Below, one piece after another: positions 9,745 through 19,677 of a stretch of DNA of 64,000 nucleotides; positions within the stretch are counted from its first letter, which is position 1, and the number at the start of each line of letters is the position of its first letter. The stretch spans positions 62,001 through 126,000 of the forward strand of contig NZ_JALQCW010000059.1 in assembly GCF_023241715.1 (NCBI RefSeq). The letters are read 5' to 3'. A model generated the notes under the pieces. It saw only the letters and a list, made by a program, of their open reading frames with translations, was not told the origin of the DNA and did not search any database. The translations under genes and the position numbers were made by a program. This stretch comes from Pseudomonas morbosilactucae (lineage in GTDB: Bacteria; Pseudomonadota; Gammaproteobacteria; Pseudomonadales; Pseudomonadaceae).

Positions 9745-12396
9745 ATGAGTGATTCCGACCGCGCCGATGCGCTGTTAGCTGATTTGCCCCGGGACGGTCG
9801 TGGTCGACTCAAAGTCTTTCTGGGCGCCGCCCCCGGCGTCGGCAAGACCTACGCCATGCTCCAGGCGGCCCATGCCCAATTGCGCCAGGGGGTGAAGCTC
9901 CTGGCCGGGGTGGTGGAAACCCACGGCCGGGCGGAAACCGAAGCCCTGTTGGGCGGCTTGCCTCAGCAGCCGTTGGTGCGTTCCGAATACCGCGGCGTGA
10001 TGCTCGAAGAGATGGACCTCGACGGTCTGCTCAAGGCGCGGCCAAGCCTAGTGCTGGTGGACGAACTGGCCCACAGCAACGCCCCGGGGAGCCGCCACGC
10101 CAAGCGCTGGCAAGACATCCAGGAGCTGCTCGCCGCCGGCATCGATGTATTCACCACGGTCAACGTCCAGCACCTGGAAAGCCTCAACGACCAGGTGCGC
10201 GGGATCACCGGTGTCCAGGTGCGGGAAACCCTGCCCGACTGGGTCCTGCAAGAAGCCTATGAGTTGCTGCTGGTGGACCTGCCGCCACGGGAACTGCTGG
10301 AGCGCCTGCGCGATGGCAAGGTCTATGTGCCGGAGCAGGCGCGGGCTGCCATCGATGCGTTCTTTACACAGACCAACCTCACGGCCCTGCGTGAGTTGGC
10401 CATGCAGACGGCGGCGGCCCAGGTTGATAACGATCTGGCCCAGGGCTATCGCCAGTTGGGGCAGGCGGCACCGGCGGTTCGTGGGCGTCTGTTGGTGGGT
10501 GTGGACGGCGATGACCAGGCCGAACGCCTGGTGCGTCACGCCAGCCGGGTGGCCCAGCGGCGTCACCTGCCCTGGAGTCTGGTGCACGTGGATAACGGCC
10601 GGGCGGCCGATGAGCAGTCACGCTTGCGTCTGCAGGCTGCCCAGCAATTGGCCGAGCGCCTGGGTGGCGAGGTGGTGCTGTTGCGCGCCGGCGAGGTGGC
10701 GAAAACCCTGATCCAACACGCCGCTGAGCGCCGCGCCAGCCTGGTGCTGGTGGGCCAGTCGCGGCAACGCTTTCGTCGTCGCTGGTTCGGTGGGGGGTTG
10801 GCGGAGCGCCTGCTGCGCCATGCTCGGGGCCTGGAAATCAACGTCCTCGACACGGAACTGCAACAGCAAGCCCCGGGGCTGCGGGTGCGACCTTCCCCGA
10901 TCTGGTTTGATTACGCCCTGGCCCTGGTGGCGACGGCCTTGGCCAGTGCCCTGGCCTGGGGCGTGGCCAGTGTCCTGCCGTTGCCCAATATCTCCCTGGT
11001 GTTCCTCGCCGCGGTGTTGCTGGTGGCGGTGCGCAGCAGCCTGGGCCCGGCCTTGGCCTGCGCGGCGCTGTCGTTCCTGACCTATGACTTTCTGTTTATC
11101 CCGCCGAACTTCTCGTTTTCCATCCAGCGCGAAGAGGATGTCCTGACCCTGTTGTTCTTCCTGATGATGGCGGCGTTGACCGGCAACCTGGCCGCGCGCC
11201 AGCGCCGGCAGTTGCAGGCCCTGCGTGATACCCAGGAAGAAACCAGTGAATTGCTGGATCTGTCGCGCAAGTTGACTGCCGCCACGGATCGGCAAGCCGT
11301 CATCAGCGCCGCCGCCCAGCATTTGAATGGCTGGGAGGAGGTGCAGCTCTGCCTGCTCAACCGTGACGGCCAAGGTGGCTGGAAGGTGGAAACCGGTGGG
11401 CCCTTGGTGTTTTCCGAGTCGGAGCGGGCGGCCGCGGACTGGGCCTGGCAGCACGATCAGCCCGCCGGGCTGGGCACCGGAACCCTGCCTTCCGGGCGCT
11501 GGTGGTGGTGGCCGTTGTCCGTGGAGGACGGACCTTTGGGGTTGCTGGGTGTCTGTCCCCAAGAGGGCGAGACCTTCAGTGGTCAGCGGCGGCGCCTGCT
11601 GACTGCCCTAAGCCAGCCCTTGGCTCAGGCCCTGGCCCGGGCGCAACTGGCCGAAGACCTGGAAGCGGCCCGCCTGCACGGGGAAACCGAGCAACTGCGC
11701 AGCGCCTTGCTGGCCTCGGTGTCCCATGATCTGCGCACGCCGTTGACCTCGATGCGCGGCAGCATCGACAGCCTACTGGCCCTGGGCGAGGCAATTCCCC
11801 TGGAGGATCGTCGCGAATTGCTGGAGGGCACCCGGGATGAAGCCGAGCGCCTGGATCGCTACATCCAGAACCTGCTGGACATGACGCGCCTGGGCCACGG
11901 CGCCTTGAAGCTGGCCCGCGATTGGGTGGCCCCCGGCGATATTGTCGGCAGCGCCCTGGGCCATTTGCGAGCGGTGTTGGCGCCCCTGCACGTCACGACC
12001 GAGGTGCCGGCCGCGTTGCCGCTGCTTTATGTGCATGCCGCGCTGATTGAGCAGGCGCTGGTCAATGTCCTGGAAAACGCCGCACGCTTCTCCCCGGTCC
12101 AGGGGCGCTTGCAACTGCGGGTCGCGGCCGCTGACGGCGAACTGTGCTTTGCCGTGAGTGACGAGGGACCAGGGATTCCGCCCGAGGAGCGCAGCAAGAT
12201 TTTCGACATGTTCTATACGGCGGCGCGAGGTGATCGGGGCGCTCAAGGCACGGGGCTGGGCCTGGCCATCTGCAAGGGCATGGTCGGTGCCCATGGCGGG
12301 CACATCAGTGTTGGCGACGGCATCGAGGGTCATGGCACTTGCATCACCTTGCACCTGCCTTTGCCGACCCAGCCCGGGCTGGAGGGCGAACCTTGA
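9745..12396 (+). CDS. kdpD: Osmosensitive K+ channel sensor histidine kinase KdpD
   Basis: This 883-residue kinase senses K+ limitation and phosphorylates KdpE. The order of domains is an N-terminal KdpD domain with a Walker A-like GAAPGVGKT (27-35), a UspA-like domain (~250-370), four closely spaced membrane helices (~390-490), a GAF-like region, HisKA with SVSHDLRTP (H661), and an HATPase domain with NVLENAARFSP and GTGLGLAICKGM. All kinase motifs are intact. It lies 79 bases after kdpC, in the same direction as kdpE. Confidence 0.96.
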   Translation: MSDSDRADALLADLPRDGRGRLKVFLGAAPGVGKTYAMLQAAHAQLRQGVKLLAGVVETHGRAETEALLGGLPQQPLVRSEYRGVMLEEMDLDGLLKARPSLVLVDELAHSNAPGSRHAKRWQDIQELLAAGIDVFTTVNVQHLESLNDQVRGITGVQVRETLPDWVLQEAYELLLVDLPPRELLERLRDGKVYVPEQARAAIDAFFTQTNLTALRELAMQTAAAQVDNDLAQGYRQLGQAAPAVRGRLLVGVDGDDQAERLVRHASRVAQRRHLPWSLVHVDNGRAADEQSRLRLQAAQQLAERLGGEVVLLRAGEVAKTLIQHAAERRASLVLVGQSRQRFRRRWFGGGLAERLLRHARGLEINVLDTELQQQAPGLRVRPSPIWFDYALALVATALASALAWGVASVLPLPNISLVFLAAVLLVAVRSSLGPALACAALSFLTYDFLFIPPNFSFSIQREEDVLTLLFFLMMAALTGNLAARQRRQLQALRDTQEETSELLDLSRKLTAATDRQAVISAAAQHLNGWEEVQLCLLNRDGQGGWKVETGGPLVFSESERAAADWAWQHDQPAGLGTGTLPSGRWWWWPLSVEDGPLGLLGVCPQEGETFSGQRRRLLTALSQPLAQALARAQLAEDLEAARLHGETEQLRSALLASVSHDLRTPLTSMRGSIDSLLALGEAIPLEDRRELLEGTRDEAERLDRYIQNLLDMTRLGHGALKLARDWVAPGDIVGSALGHLRAVLAPLHVTTEVPAALPLLYVHAALIEQALVNVLENAARFSPVQGRLQLRVAAADGELCFAVSDEGPGIPPEERSKIFDMFYTAARGDRGAQGTGLGLAICKGMVGAHGGHISVGDGIEGHGTCITLHLPLPTQPGLEGEP

Positions 12397-12463
12397 ATGC
12401 CAAGCCCCGTGTCGCCGCTGGCTGCGCTACTCTGCAGCCCTTTATCAGCGTTGAATTCAGACC

Positions 12464-13158
12464 ATGAGCCAGATCGCGACCATCCTGGTCATCGACGACG
12501 AACCGCAGATTCGCAAATTTCTGCGCATCAGCCTGGCCTCCCAGGGCTACAAAGTGCTGGAAGCCGTACCGGTACCGAGGGGCTGGCCCAGGCGGCGCTG
12601 AACAAACCGGACTTGCTGGTGCTCGACCTGGGCCTGCCGGACATGGACGGGCAGCAAGTGCTGCGTGAATTTCGCGAGTGGTCCGCGGTGCCGGTGCTGG
12701 TGCTGTCGGTGCGGGCCAGCGAAGGGCAGAAGGTCCAAGCCCTGGACGGCGGCGCCAACGACTATGTGACCAAGCCTTTCGGCATTCAGGAATTCCTGGC
12801 GCGGATCCGCGCCTTGTTGCGTCAGGCACCGGCGGGCGAGGCCCAGGAAGCGGCGTTGCAAGTGGGCCCGCTGACTGTGGACCTGGCCTATCGCCGTGTG
12901 TTGCTGGACGGGGCCGAGGTGGCTCTGACCCGCAAGGAATATGCGGTGCTGGCGCAGTTGGCCCGGCACCCGGGGCGGGTGATCACCCAACAGCAATTGC
13001 TCAAGGATATCTGGGGCCCAACCCACACCGAGGACAGCCATTACCTGCGGATTGTGGTGGGCCATCTGCGGCAGAAACTGGCGGATGACCCGACCCAGCC
13101 GCGCTTCATTGTCACCGAGGCGGGGGTGGGTTACCGCTTGTTGGCAGGCGAGGGTTGA
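12464..13158 (+). pseudogene. kdpE: Response regulator KdpE, broken by a single-base deletion
   Basis: From ATG 12464 the frame reads MSQIATILVIDDEPQIRKFL and on to KVLEA, then runs off frame and stops after ~45 residues. Adding one base at about 12566-12568 gives EAATGTEGLAQAALNKPDLL and continues to 13158 through DLGLPDMDG, the TKPFG switch region and a winged-helix output domain (VALTRKEYAVLAQL, DSHYLRIVVGHLRQKL). The repaired gene would encode 231 residues, the normal KdpE length. As written, the receiver domain is truncated and kdpFABC activation would be lost. A sequencing deletion is the simplest explanation. Confidence 0.85.
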
Positions 13159-13224
13159 GGGCATTGATGACCCGCTCTCCGCGGCCTGCAAAACATGGCA
13201 GGGCCTGGCTGGCCGCCGGTGCAT

Positions 13225-14262
13225 TCAAGGCAAATCGTTCTCGTAGCGGTCCAGGGTATCGCGGGCAATTTCCCGTCCCAGCGCGATCAGCTCCGGGGCC
13301 TTGTAGAACTCAAAGAAGCGGCACACCCGCTTGGGCACGTTGATCAGGATATCCGGGGGGTAACCGGCGATCTTGTACTGCGCCAATGACGTCTGCATCA
13401 CCTCGAAGCTCTGGTTGATCAGGTCCAGCAGGGACGCCGGGCCGACGTTATCGATGATGAACGAGCCACTGGCCGACTTCGGCGCGCCTTCGGACTCCGG
13501 AGCCGCGGCCGGTTGCTGGGCCTCGGGCTCGGCGGACTCGATCCATGGGTTGATATCGGCAGCTTGGGCCTTCAGTGCTTCCTGTTCGAGCAGCAACAAT
13601 TGCTCGGCCTGCTTGCGGCGGAACGGCAGGTGCGAGCCGAGGGAGTTGATCAGGCTGTCGAAGCGGCTTTTGAAGGCCGGCGGGCGCTGGATGACCGGCA
13701 GTTGATAGTGGCGCTGGTTGGTGGAGTTGAGGTTGACGGCAATGATCAAGTCGCAATGACTGGACACCACCGGCACGATCGGCAGTGGGTTGAGCAGGCC
13801 GCCGTCCACCAACATGCGGTTGCCCTGCATCACTGGGGTGAACAGGCTGGGAATCGCTGCCGAGGCACGCATGGCTTGGTGCAGGCAGCCCTCCTGGAAC
13901 CAGATTTCCTGCTGATTGGTCAGGTCCGTGGCCACGGCCGTGTAGGGGATGCGCAGCTCTTCGATGTTGATTTCGCCAACGATCTTGCGGATTTGCCCGA
14001 AGACCTTTTCCCCGCGAATGGCCCCCAGGCGAAAGCTGACATCCACTAGGCGCAGCACGTCGAGGTAGTCCAGGCTTTCGATCCAGTCCCGGTATTCATT
14101 GAGCTTGCCGGCGGCGTAGATCCCACCCACCACTGCGCCCATGGAGCAGCCGGCGATGCAGGCAATGTCGTAACCGCGCTTTTCGATTTCTTCGATGACC
14201 CCGATATGGGCGTATCCCCGGGCGCCGCCAGAGCCCAGGACCAATGCAACGCGCTTTTTCAT
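13225..14262 (-). CDS. Patatin-like phospholipase family protein (RssA-like)
   Basis: This 345-residue protein carries a patatin-type Ser-Asp dyad: the oxyanion loop GSGGARG at 10-16, the nucleophile elbow GCSMG with Ser40, and the DGG motif with Asp153. It resembles the cytoplasmic RssA/NTE-like esterase family rather than secreted ExoU-type toxins. A low-complexity, alanine-rich stretch around residues 240-265 precedes a C-terminal helical part. The substrate cannot be told from sequence. It stands alone and converges with kdpE. Confidence 0.88.
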   Translation of the reverse strand: MKKRVALVLGSGGARGYAHIGVIEEIEKRGYDIACIAGCSMGAVVGGIYAAGKLNEYRDWIESLDYLDVLRLVDVSFRLGAIRGEKVFGQIRKIVGEINIEELRIPYTAVATDLTNQQEIWFQEGCLHQAMRASAAIPSLFTPVMQGNRMLVDGGLLNPLPIVPVVSSHCDLIIAVNLNSTNQRHYQLPVIQRPPAFKSRFDSLINSLGSHLPFRRKQAEQLLLLEQEALKAQAADINPWIESAEPEAQQPAAAPESEGAPKSASGSFIIDNVGPASLLDLINQSFEVMQTSLAQYKIAGYPPDILINVPKRVCRFFEFYKAPELIALGREIARDTLDRYENDLP

Positions 14263-14474
14263 GACTCATCCCTTCGGCAATCAGTTTGCAACAATGCACC
14301 TATTGGGTGCCTGGGTTCAATTCCCGGCCGCGAGCAGCGCGGGTTTTTCTAGGGGCGATGCCAACGTCCGGCTATGCTCTGGCCTGTCGGATTTTCCGTT
14401 GTGGAGGCTAGGCACTTTTCAGTGTCGGCACCGTCTTAAGCTGTACGACTGTTTGCTCTTTTGAGGTGTCATCG

Positions 14475-14753
14475 ATGAAAGCCTGGATCTGTTTACCCCT
14501 GATTGCGTTGGCCCTGGCAGGTTGCGCAGGTAAAACCGCCTACCGTGACAGCTGCGGCACCCAGCTGGACGCGGCCTGGCATGAGCTGGACCTGGCCAAG
14601 GCCGAGGGTTTCGCCGGCACGGTCAGCTACTCCAAAGCCCTGTCGTTGCTGACAGGCGCCAAGACTCAGCAGCAGTTCGAGGCGTTCGAGGGTTGCGCCA
14701 AGAAAGCCGAAAAAGCACGCTTCTACATTCGCGAATCCCGCGCCGGCCGCTGA
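14475..14753 (+). CDS. Small lipoprotein of unknown function
   Basis: This 92-residue protein has a lipoprotein signal peptide (MKAWICLPLIALALAGCAGK) with lipobox LAGC. The mature part is short, helical and rich in Ala, Lys and Glu, with three further cysteines. I do not recognise a domain. The ATG at 14475 is preferred over the GTG at 14466 because GAGG lies 8 bases before it and the signal peptide then starts properly. Confidence 0.75.
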   Translation: MKAWICLPLIALALAGCAGKTAYRDSCGTQLDAAWHELDLAKAEGFAGTVSYSKALSLLTGAKTQQQFEAFEGCAKKAEKARFYIRESRAGR

Positions 14754-14900
14754 TGCGGGCCGGTCCTCGGGCTCACGCTGTGGGCTCCGCAGGCCTTTAT
14801 GACACAGCGCAATGCTGTGGCATCCTGCGGTGTCATTCTTGAGACAACTGGGGCGGCGGCAGGGAGCCGTCCTCCGGATTGCTCGATTCGAGGGTCAATA

Positions 14901-15668
14901 ATGTCTGCCTTGGTTGATCGTTTGGTGGCTCAGGTCCTGGGCCTGGAAGTCCGTTTGTTGGCGTGTCAGGCGCGTTTGGCAGTGGCCACCGATCCGGAAG
15001 CGTTGCATGACTTGCGCACTACGGTGCGTCGCTTGCGCAGCCTGTTGCGCCCGCTGCGTGGTTTGCCGGGCGTGGAGCAACTGGAAGCGGCCGCGTCGGC
15101 GGTGGGCCAAGTGACCACGCCTTTGCGCGACCGAGAGGTGCTGGCCGCCTACCTGCATGAGCACGGCCAGCATGAGGCAGCCACACGGCGCATGGCGCAA
15201 ATGGCCGAAGCCTATCCGAATGTGGCGCAAGGGCCGGAGTTGGCACAATTGCTCTTGGTGTTGGACGCGTTTCCACGATTCTTACGGGCCGCGCAGCGCC
15301 AGAAGATACTGCGGGGCTTGCGCCAGCGCATTGAAAAGCGTTTGGCCAAGCAGTGGGACGCCTTGGACCAGACCCTGCATGACCCGGCCCATGATCGCCA
15401 TCGCCTGCGTTTGTTGATCAAGCGCGTGCGCTACGCGGCTGACGCCTACCCGGAACTGGGGCAGTTGCCCGCCAAAGCCATGTCTCGACTTAAGGCTGCC
15501 CAAGGCGCGCTGGGGGATTGGCATGATTGCTGGCAATGGCTGGCGCGAGCCGAACACGAACCCGACCTGCTGCCCTGTGTGCCGGTCTGGCGCAGCACCA
15601 TGCTCAAAGCCGAAGCCCGTGCCGATAAGGTCCTCGCCAGGCTTAGCCGCGATTGCTTCAAGCGCTGA
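14901..15668 (+). CDS. CHAD domain protein
   Basis: This is a 255-residue helical protein with conserved histidine and basic residues of the CHAD family: HDLRTTVRRLRSLLRPLRG near the N terminus and HRLRLLIKRVRYAADAYPE in the second half. CHAD domains bind inorganic polyphosphate, and some act with CYTH triphosphatases. No CYTH gene is adjacent. The start at 14901 has GAGGG 6 bases upstream. Polyphosphate binding is inferred from the family. Confidence 0.85.
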   Translation: MSALVDRLVAQVLGLEVRLLACQARLAVATDPEALHDLRTTVRRLRSLLRPLRGLPGVEQLEAAASAVGQVTTPLRDREVLAAYLHEHGQHEAATRRMAQMAEAYPNVAQGPELAQLLLVLDAFPRFLRAAQRQKILRGLRQRIEKRLAKQWDALDQTLHDPAHDRHRLRLLIKRVRYAADAYPELGQLPAKAMSRLKAAQGALGDWHDCWQWLARAEHEPDLLPCVPVWRSTMLKAEARADKVLARLSRDCFKR

Positions 15669-15771
15669 CACATCGGCTTATCTGTCCGCGGGTTTGGCAG
15701 GAATAATGGCTGTGTGGCGGTGCGCTGCTGGTTAAGATCCCAGGGTCTTTTTCTGTCGCCATGAGGTTTGC

Positions 15772-16569
15772 ATGCGCTTTTACGATTTGCTCGAAGCTGT
15801 TCGCGCCCAGCCATCGGCATTGTCGATCCCGGCTGAGTGGGCCCAGGGCCGTGCCAGTTTTGGCGGATTGGTGGTGGCCTTGCAGTACGAGGCGATGCGC
15901 GCCAAGGTGCCGCTCGATCGGCCATTGCGTTCTCTGGCGATTACCTTTGTCGGGCCGGTGGAGCCGGAGGTGCCGGTGAGCTTTGAGGTGGACGTGCTGC
16001 GCGAAGGCAAAGCAGTCAGCCAAGTGTTGGGACGGGTCATGCAAAAGGAGCAGGTGGTGACCTTGGTGCAAGGCAGTTTTGGTGCCTCAAGACCGTCCGA
16101 AGTCACGGTTCCGGCGCTGCCTGCACCTGCGATGAAACACTGGGATGAATGCCAGGAGCTGCCTTATATCAAGGGCGTGACCCCGGAGTTCCTGCGTCAT
16201 CTGGCGATGCGCTGGGGCTTGGGCGACCTGCCGTTTACCGGCAGTCAATCCCGCGAAATGGGCGGTTGGGTGCGCTTGCGCGGTGACGTCAAAGAGGAGC
16301 CGCTGACCGAGGCCCATCTTCTGGCCCTGGTGGATGCCTGGCCACCGGCGCTGTTGCCGCACCTGAACAAACCGGCGGCGGGCAGCACCTTGACCTGGAC
16401 CATTGAGTTTGTGCAGCCCTTGTTGGCGTTAAGCACCCTGGATTGGTGCAAGTACCGGGTAGAGATCGAACATGGCCGCGACGGTTATGGACACACCGCT
16501 GCCACCTTGTGGAGCCCCGACGGCCAACTGATCGCCTTGAGCCGGCAGACGGTGACGGTTTTCGGCTGA
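15772..16569 (+). CDS. Acyl-CoA thioesterase-like (double hotdog) protein
   Basis: This 265-residue protein has the two-repeat TesB-like hotdog layout. The N-terminal repeat carries FGGLVVALQYEAM and LRSLAITFVGPVEPEVPV. The C-terminal repeat carries TWTIEFVQPL and YGHTAATLWSPDGQLIALSRQT, the latter typical of family ends. It probably hydrolyses acyl-CoA in the cytoplasm; the specific substrate is unknown. It ends only 8 bases before the convergent small membrane protein gene. Confidence 0.82.
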   Translation: MRFYDLLEAVRAQPSALSIPAEWAQGRASFGGLVVALQYEAMRAKVPLDRPLRSLAITFVGPVEPEVPVSFEVDVLREGKAVSQVLGRVMQKEQVVTLVQGSFGASRPSEVTVPALPAPAMKHWDECQELPYIKGVTPEFLRHLAMRWGLGDLPFTGSQSREMGGWVRLRGDVKEEPLTEAHLLALVDAWPPALLPHLNKPAAGSTLTWTIEFVQPLLALSTLDWCKYRVEIEHGRDGYGHTAATLWSPDGQLIALSRQTVTVFG

Positions 16570-16577
16570 AGCCGCAG

Positions 16578-16940
16578 TCAACGGTGGTGGCGTTGGCGCC
16601 AGGCCCGCCACCACGCACCACTGAGGACAAAGCGCGGGAAGGTCAGGAACTGCTCCAGCAACAGGCGTTGGACGGCGTCTTTGCGGTCGCTGAAAGGCTC
16701 GGCTGCTTGCGCCTCCAGGCTGTGGCCGTGGCGCTGCAAACCCAGTGCAGCGAGCAATCCGACCACGCCGATGGCAATGCTCAAGAAACTCAACGAGAAG
16801 ATCCCCGAGGCAATCAACAGGAAGCCGATGATGAACAGCGGCACGGCAATCAGGTGCAACACCAGGTTGGTCGGGTTGCGGTGATTGTCCGGGTAGGCGC
16901 GCCATTGCCAGGCTGGAAGGTTGGGGTGACGTTTGCCCAT
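16578..16940 (-). CDS. Mpo1/DUF962-like membrane protein
   Basis: This 120-residue protein has two hydrophobic hairpins. Its N-terminal signature WRAYPDNHRNPTNLVLHLIA, with spaced histidines near the membrane edge, recalls the Mpo1/DUF962 family. In yeast that family acts in fatty-acid alpha-oxidation as an iron-dependent dioxygenase; transfer of that activity here is uncertain. The start at 16940 (MGKRHPN) is preferred to 16949 because AAGG then has a 9-base spacing. Confidence 0.68.
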   Translation of the reverse strand: MGKRHPNLPAWQWRAYPDNHRNPTNLVLHLIAVPLFIIGFLLIASGIFSLSFLSIAIGVVGLLAALGLQRHGHSLEAQAAEPFSDRKDAVQRLLLEQFLTFPRFVLSGAWWRAWRQRHHR

Positions 16941-17068
16941 GGTGATCATCCTTAGTTCATGAAAACTCGTGAGCCAAGAATAGTTCGCCGCCGTGGCCTC
17001 GACGAATCAAGGCTGGCTATCGGGTTCATAGGCCCCGCCCGACAGAGAGCGGGGCGAGTGGGATGCCG

Positions 17069-18550
17069 CTACAGCTTCAACTGACCGATGGCTTTGCTCA
17101 ATTCGCCGGCCAGGGTCGCCAGTTCGTTGCTGGTGGTGGCCGAGTTGACGGTCTGTTGCACCGTGTTTTCTGTGACATCGCGAATGCTCACCACCGCGCG
17201 ATTCATTTCCTCCGCGACCTGGCTTTGCTGCTCGGCGGCGACCGCAATCTGAGTATTGCTTTCACGCATCTGTGCCACGGCACCGGTAATGTCTGCCAGC
17301 GCTGCACCCGCCTCTTGGGCCTGTTGCACGCAATCGTCAGCTTTGAACGAGCTTTCCTGCATGAAGTCCACAGCGTCCCGGGTTCCGGCTTGCAGCGCCG
17401 ACACCATGGTGGTGATTTCGTCGGTGGAGGCTTGTACGCGTTTGGCCAGGTTTCGCACCTCGTCGGCCACAACGGCAAAACCGCGCCCCATCTCGCCGGC
17501 TCGCGCGGCTTCGATCGCGGCGTTCAGGGCCAGGAGATTGGTTTGCTCGGCGATGCTGTGGATCACGCTGACCACGCTGTTGATCTTCTGGCTGTCTTCG
17601 GCCAGGCGTTGAATCATTTCTGCGGTTTGTTGGACCCCGCTGGACAGGCCGGCGATGGACTTTTGTACCCGGCTGACCACTTCCTGGCCGCTGCCAGCGA
17701 GGGTATCGGCGGTTTTTGACAGGTCCCGCGTGGCGCCCGCGTGTTGTGCGATGTGGTAGACGGTGGCGGACATTTCGTTGATGGCCGTGGCGGCCTGATC
17801 GGTCTCGCTTTGCTGGCCGAGCATACCGTGGCGCACCTCGTTCATGCTGGAGGCCAGGCGCGCCGCGCCTTGATCCAGTTGCCGGGCGGTGTTGGCCACG
17901 GTGTTGACCACCCGCTGATAACCGGCCTGCATGGCGTTGAAGGCGTTGGCCATTTGCCCGACTTCATCCTTGCAGGCTAGGGGGACACGGGCCGACAGAT
18001 CGCCGGTTTTCTCCACGTGCAGCATCACGTCTTTGAGGGTGTTGAGTTGGCTGAGGAGAAAGCGGATCAGTAATTGGGAGGCCCCGAGCATCGCCAGCAT
18101 CAGGATGAACACCGCCACCGCATAGTTGGCAAAACGCTCGCCGAACACCTGGCTCAGGCTAGGACCGTAAGCCAGTACCGCCACCTGCTGACCGTCGGCT
18201 CGGCTGACCACTTCGGCCCCCATCAACGGGTTGTCGCCGAACAGCGGCATGTAGCTGAGCTCGACCCAGCCTTTGGCGGTGCTCAGTTCCGGGAGCGGTT
18301 GTTGGTTGAGGCTGGGTGTCTGGCCCTGATGAATGCTCAGCAGATGGTCCGCAGTGGGCAAGGGCTGCCCGTTTGGCCAGGCACTGAGCAATCGCGCCTG
18401 GGCCTGGGCGGATTGTTGCGAGGCCTGGCTGCGTGCTTGTTGTTCAAGCTGTACTGCGTACAGCACCAGGAGCAGGGTGGTGACAAAGGCGACCGCATTG
18501 ACCGCCCAGAATTTGTACTTCAGCGAGATATTGCTAAGCCAGGCACCCAT
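17069..18550 (-). CDS. Methyl-accepting chemotaxis protein
   Basis: This 493-residue receptor has an N-terminal membrane helix (~12-31), a short periplasmic sensor of ~115 residues, a second helix (~145-165) and a HAMP domain. The cytoplasmic signalling domain carries the nearly invariant hairpin [21 protein letters not shown] and [15 protein letters not shown]. The periplasmic module is too small and too featureless for me to name a ligand. No CheR-docking pentapeptide is seen at the C terminus. It is a single gene with no chemotaxis neighbours. Confidence 0.93.
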   Translation of the reverse strand: MGAWLSNISLKYKFWAVNAVAFVTTLLLVLYAVQLEQQARSQASQQSAQAQARLLSAWPNGQPLPTADHLLSIHQGQTPSLNQQPLPELSTAKGWVELSYMPLFGDNPLMGAEVVSRADGQQVAVLAYGPSLSQVFGERFANYAVAVFILMLAMLGASQLLIRFLLSQLNTLKDVMLHVEKTGDLSARVPLACKDEVGQMANAFNAMQAGYQRVVNTVANTARQLDQGAARLASSMNEVRHGMLGQQSETDQAATAINEMSATVYHIAQHAGATRDLSKTADTLAGSGQEVVSRVQKSIAGLSSGVQQTAEMIQRLAEDSQKINSVVSVIHSIAEQTNLLALNAAIEAARAGEMGRGFAVVADEVRNLAKRVQASTDEITTMVSALQAGTRDAVDFMQESSFKADDCVQQAQEAGAALADITGAVAQMRESNTQIAVAAEQQSQVAEEMNRAVVSIRDVTENTVQQTVNSATTSNELATLAGELSKAIGQLKL

Positions 18551-18635
18551 GGAAGGTCTTCTCTGATTGAGCGGAACAGTATTGGCAAGGTGCCATTATT
18601 TTGCCGCTACTCAGTCAGACGAATCTTGATATGGG

Positions 18636-19442
18636 TCAAGCTATTTCTGGCAAACCGAAGAAGGCTCGTGAGCACGCTGTGCTGTGGGCCGCCAGGTCTT
18701 CCTGGCTTTCGTTACGATGCAGGGCCACTTCGCGCAGGACTTCCGTCAGATAGGCCGGTTCGTTACGCCCGTTCTTAGGCTTGGGCCTCAGGCTGCGTGG
18801 CAATAGATAGGGCGCATCACTTTCCAGCATCAGGCGTCCACGAGGAATGTCGCGTACCAGCGGGTGCAGGTGGGTGCCTCGGCGCTCATCGCAAATCCAG
18901 CCGGTGATGCCGATGTGCAGGTCCAGGTCCAGGTAGCTGAACAGGGCTCGCTGTTCACCGGTGAAGCAGTGAATTACCGCGGCCGGCAGGCGGTCGCGAA
19001 AGTCCCGCAGAATCTCCAGCATGCGCTGGTTGGCGTCGCGCTCATGGAGAAAGACCGGCAATTGCAACTCGACGGCCAGGGCCAGGTGTTCTTCCAGGAC
19101 TTTTTCCTGCTGCGCGCGCGGGGAAAAGTCGCGGTTGAAATCCAGCCCGCATTCGCCCACTGCCCGCACTTGCGGTTCACTCAACAAGCCACGTAGACGT
19201 CGGCCGCTGTCGGCATTCCAGTCCTTGGCGGAGTGGGGGTGGATACCGGCGGTGGAGAACAGTCGCTGGTTGCTTTCGTCCAGTTGCAGGCACAGTTCCA
19301 GGGCCTGCTCGCTGCCTTCGATACTGGTGCCGGTCAGGACCAGTTGGCAGACGCCAGCCGCGTAGGCTCGGTCGAGAACGGCTTGGTGTTTTTCGGCGAA
19401 ACTGGAGTTGGTCAGGTTGACGCCGATATCGATGAGTTGCAT
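18636..19442 (-). CDS. tatD: TatD-family metal-dependent DNase
   Basis: This 268-residue TIM-barrel hydrolase starts [16 protein letters not shown], like E. coli TatD. Other signatures are [43 protein letters not shown] and [15 protein letters not shown], which supply the divalent-metal ligands. TatD proteins are 3'-5' exonucleases linked to DNA damage repair. The start is set at 19442 because the N terminus then aligns with the family; the upstream part of the open frame has no family similarity. Confidence 0.93.
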   Translation of the reverse strand: MQLIDIGVNLTNSSFAEKHQAVLDRAYAAGVCQLVLTGTSIEGSEQALELCLQLDESNQRLFSTAGIHPHSAKDWNADSGRRLRGLLSEPQVRAVGECGLDFNRDFSPRAQQEKVLEEHLALAVELQLPVFLHERDANQRMLEILRDFRDRLPAAVIHCFTGEQRALFSYLDLDLHIGITGWICDERRGTHLHPLVRDIPRGRLMLESDAPYLLPRSLRPKPKNGRNEPAYLTEVLREVALHRNESQEDLAAHSTACSRAFFGLPEIA

Positions 19443-19677
19443 GGTGCTACCTCCGCCTGCGGCCGGAAAGCATATCAGAGCTGTGGATTTATAAGAAAAG
19501 CCAAGAACTACAACGACTTGAAGCTGTCTGTTGCTGCCGGAACAACGCACTGCCTGTGATATCCACACGTGCCGCGCTCCGTCTTTCGCACGTTGCCAGC
19601 GCTCCAGGCGCTCTGTTTCTTTCGAGCAATTCTTCAAGAAACACGAAGGATTGACCCCGTATTCTTCCGGAGAGCGG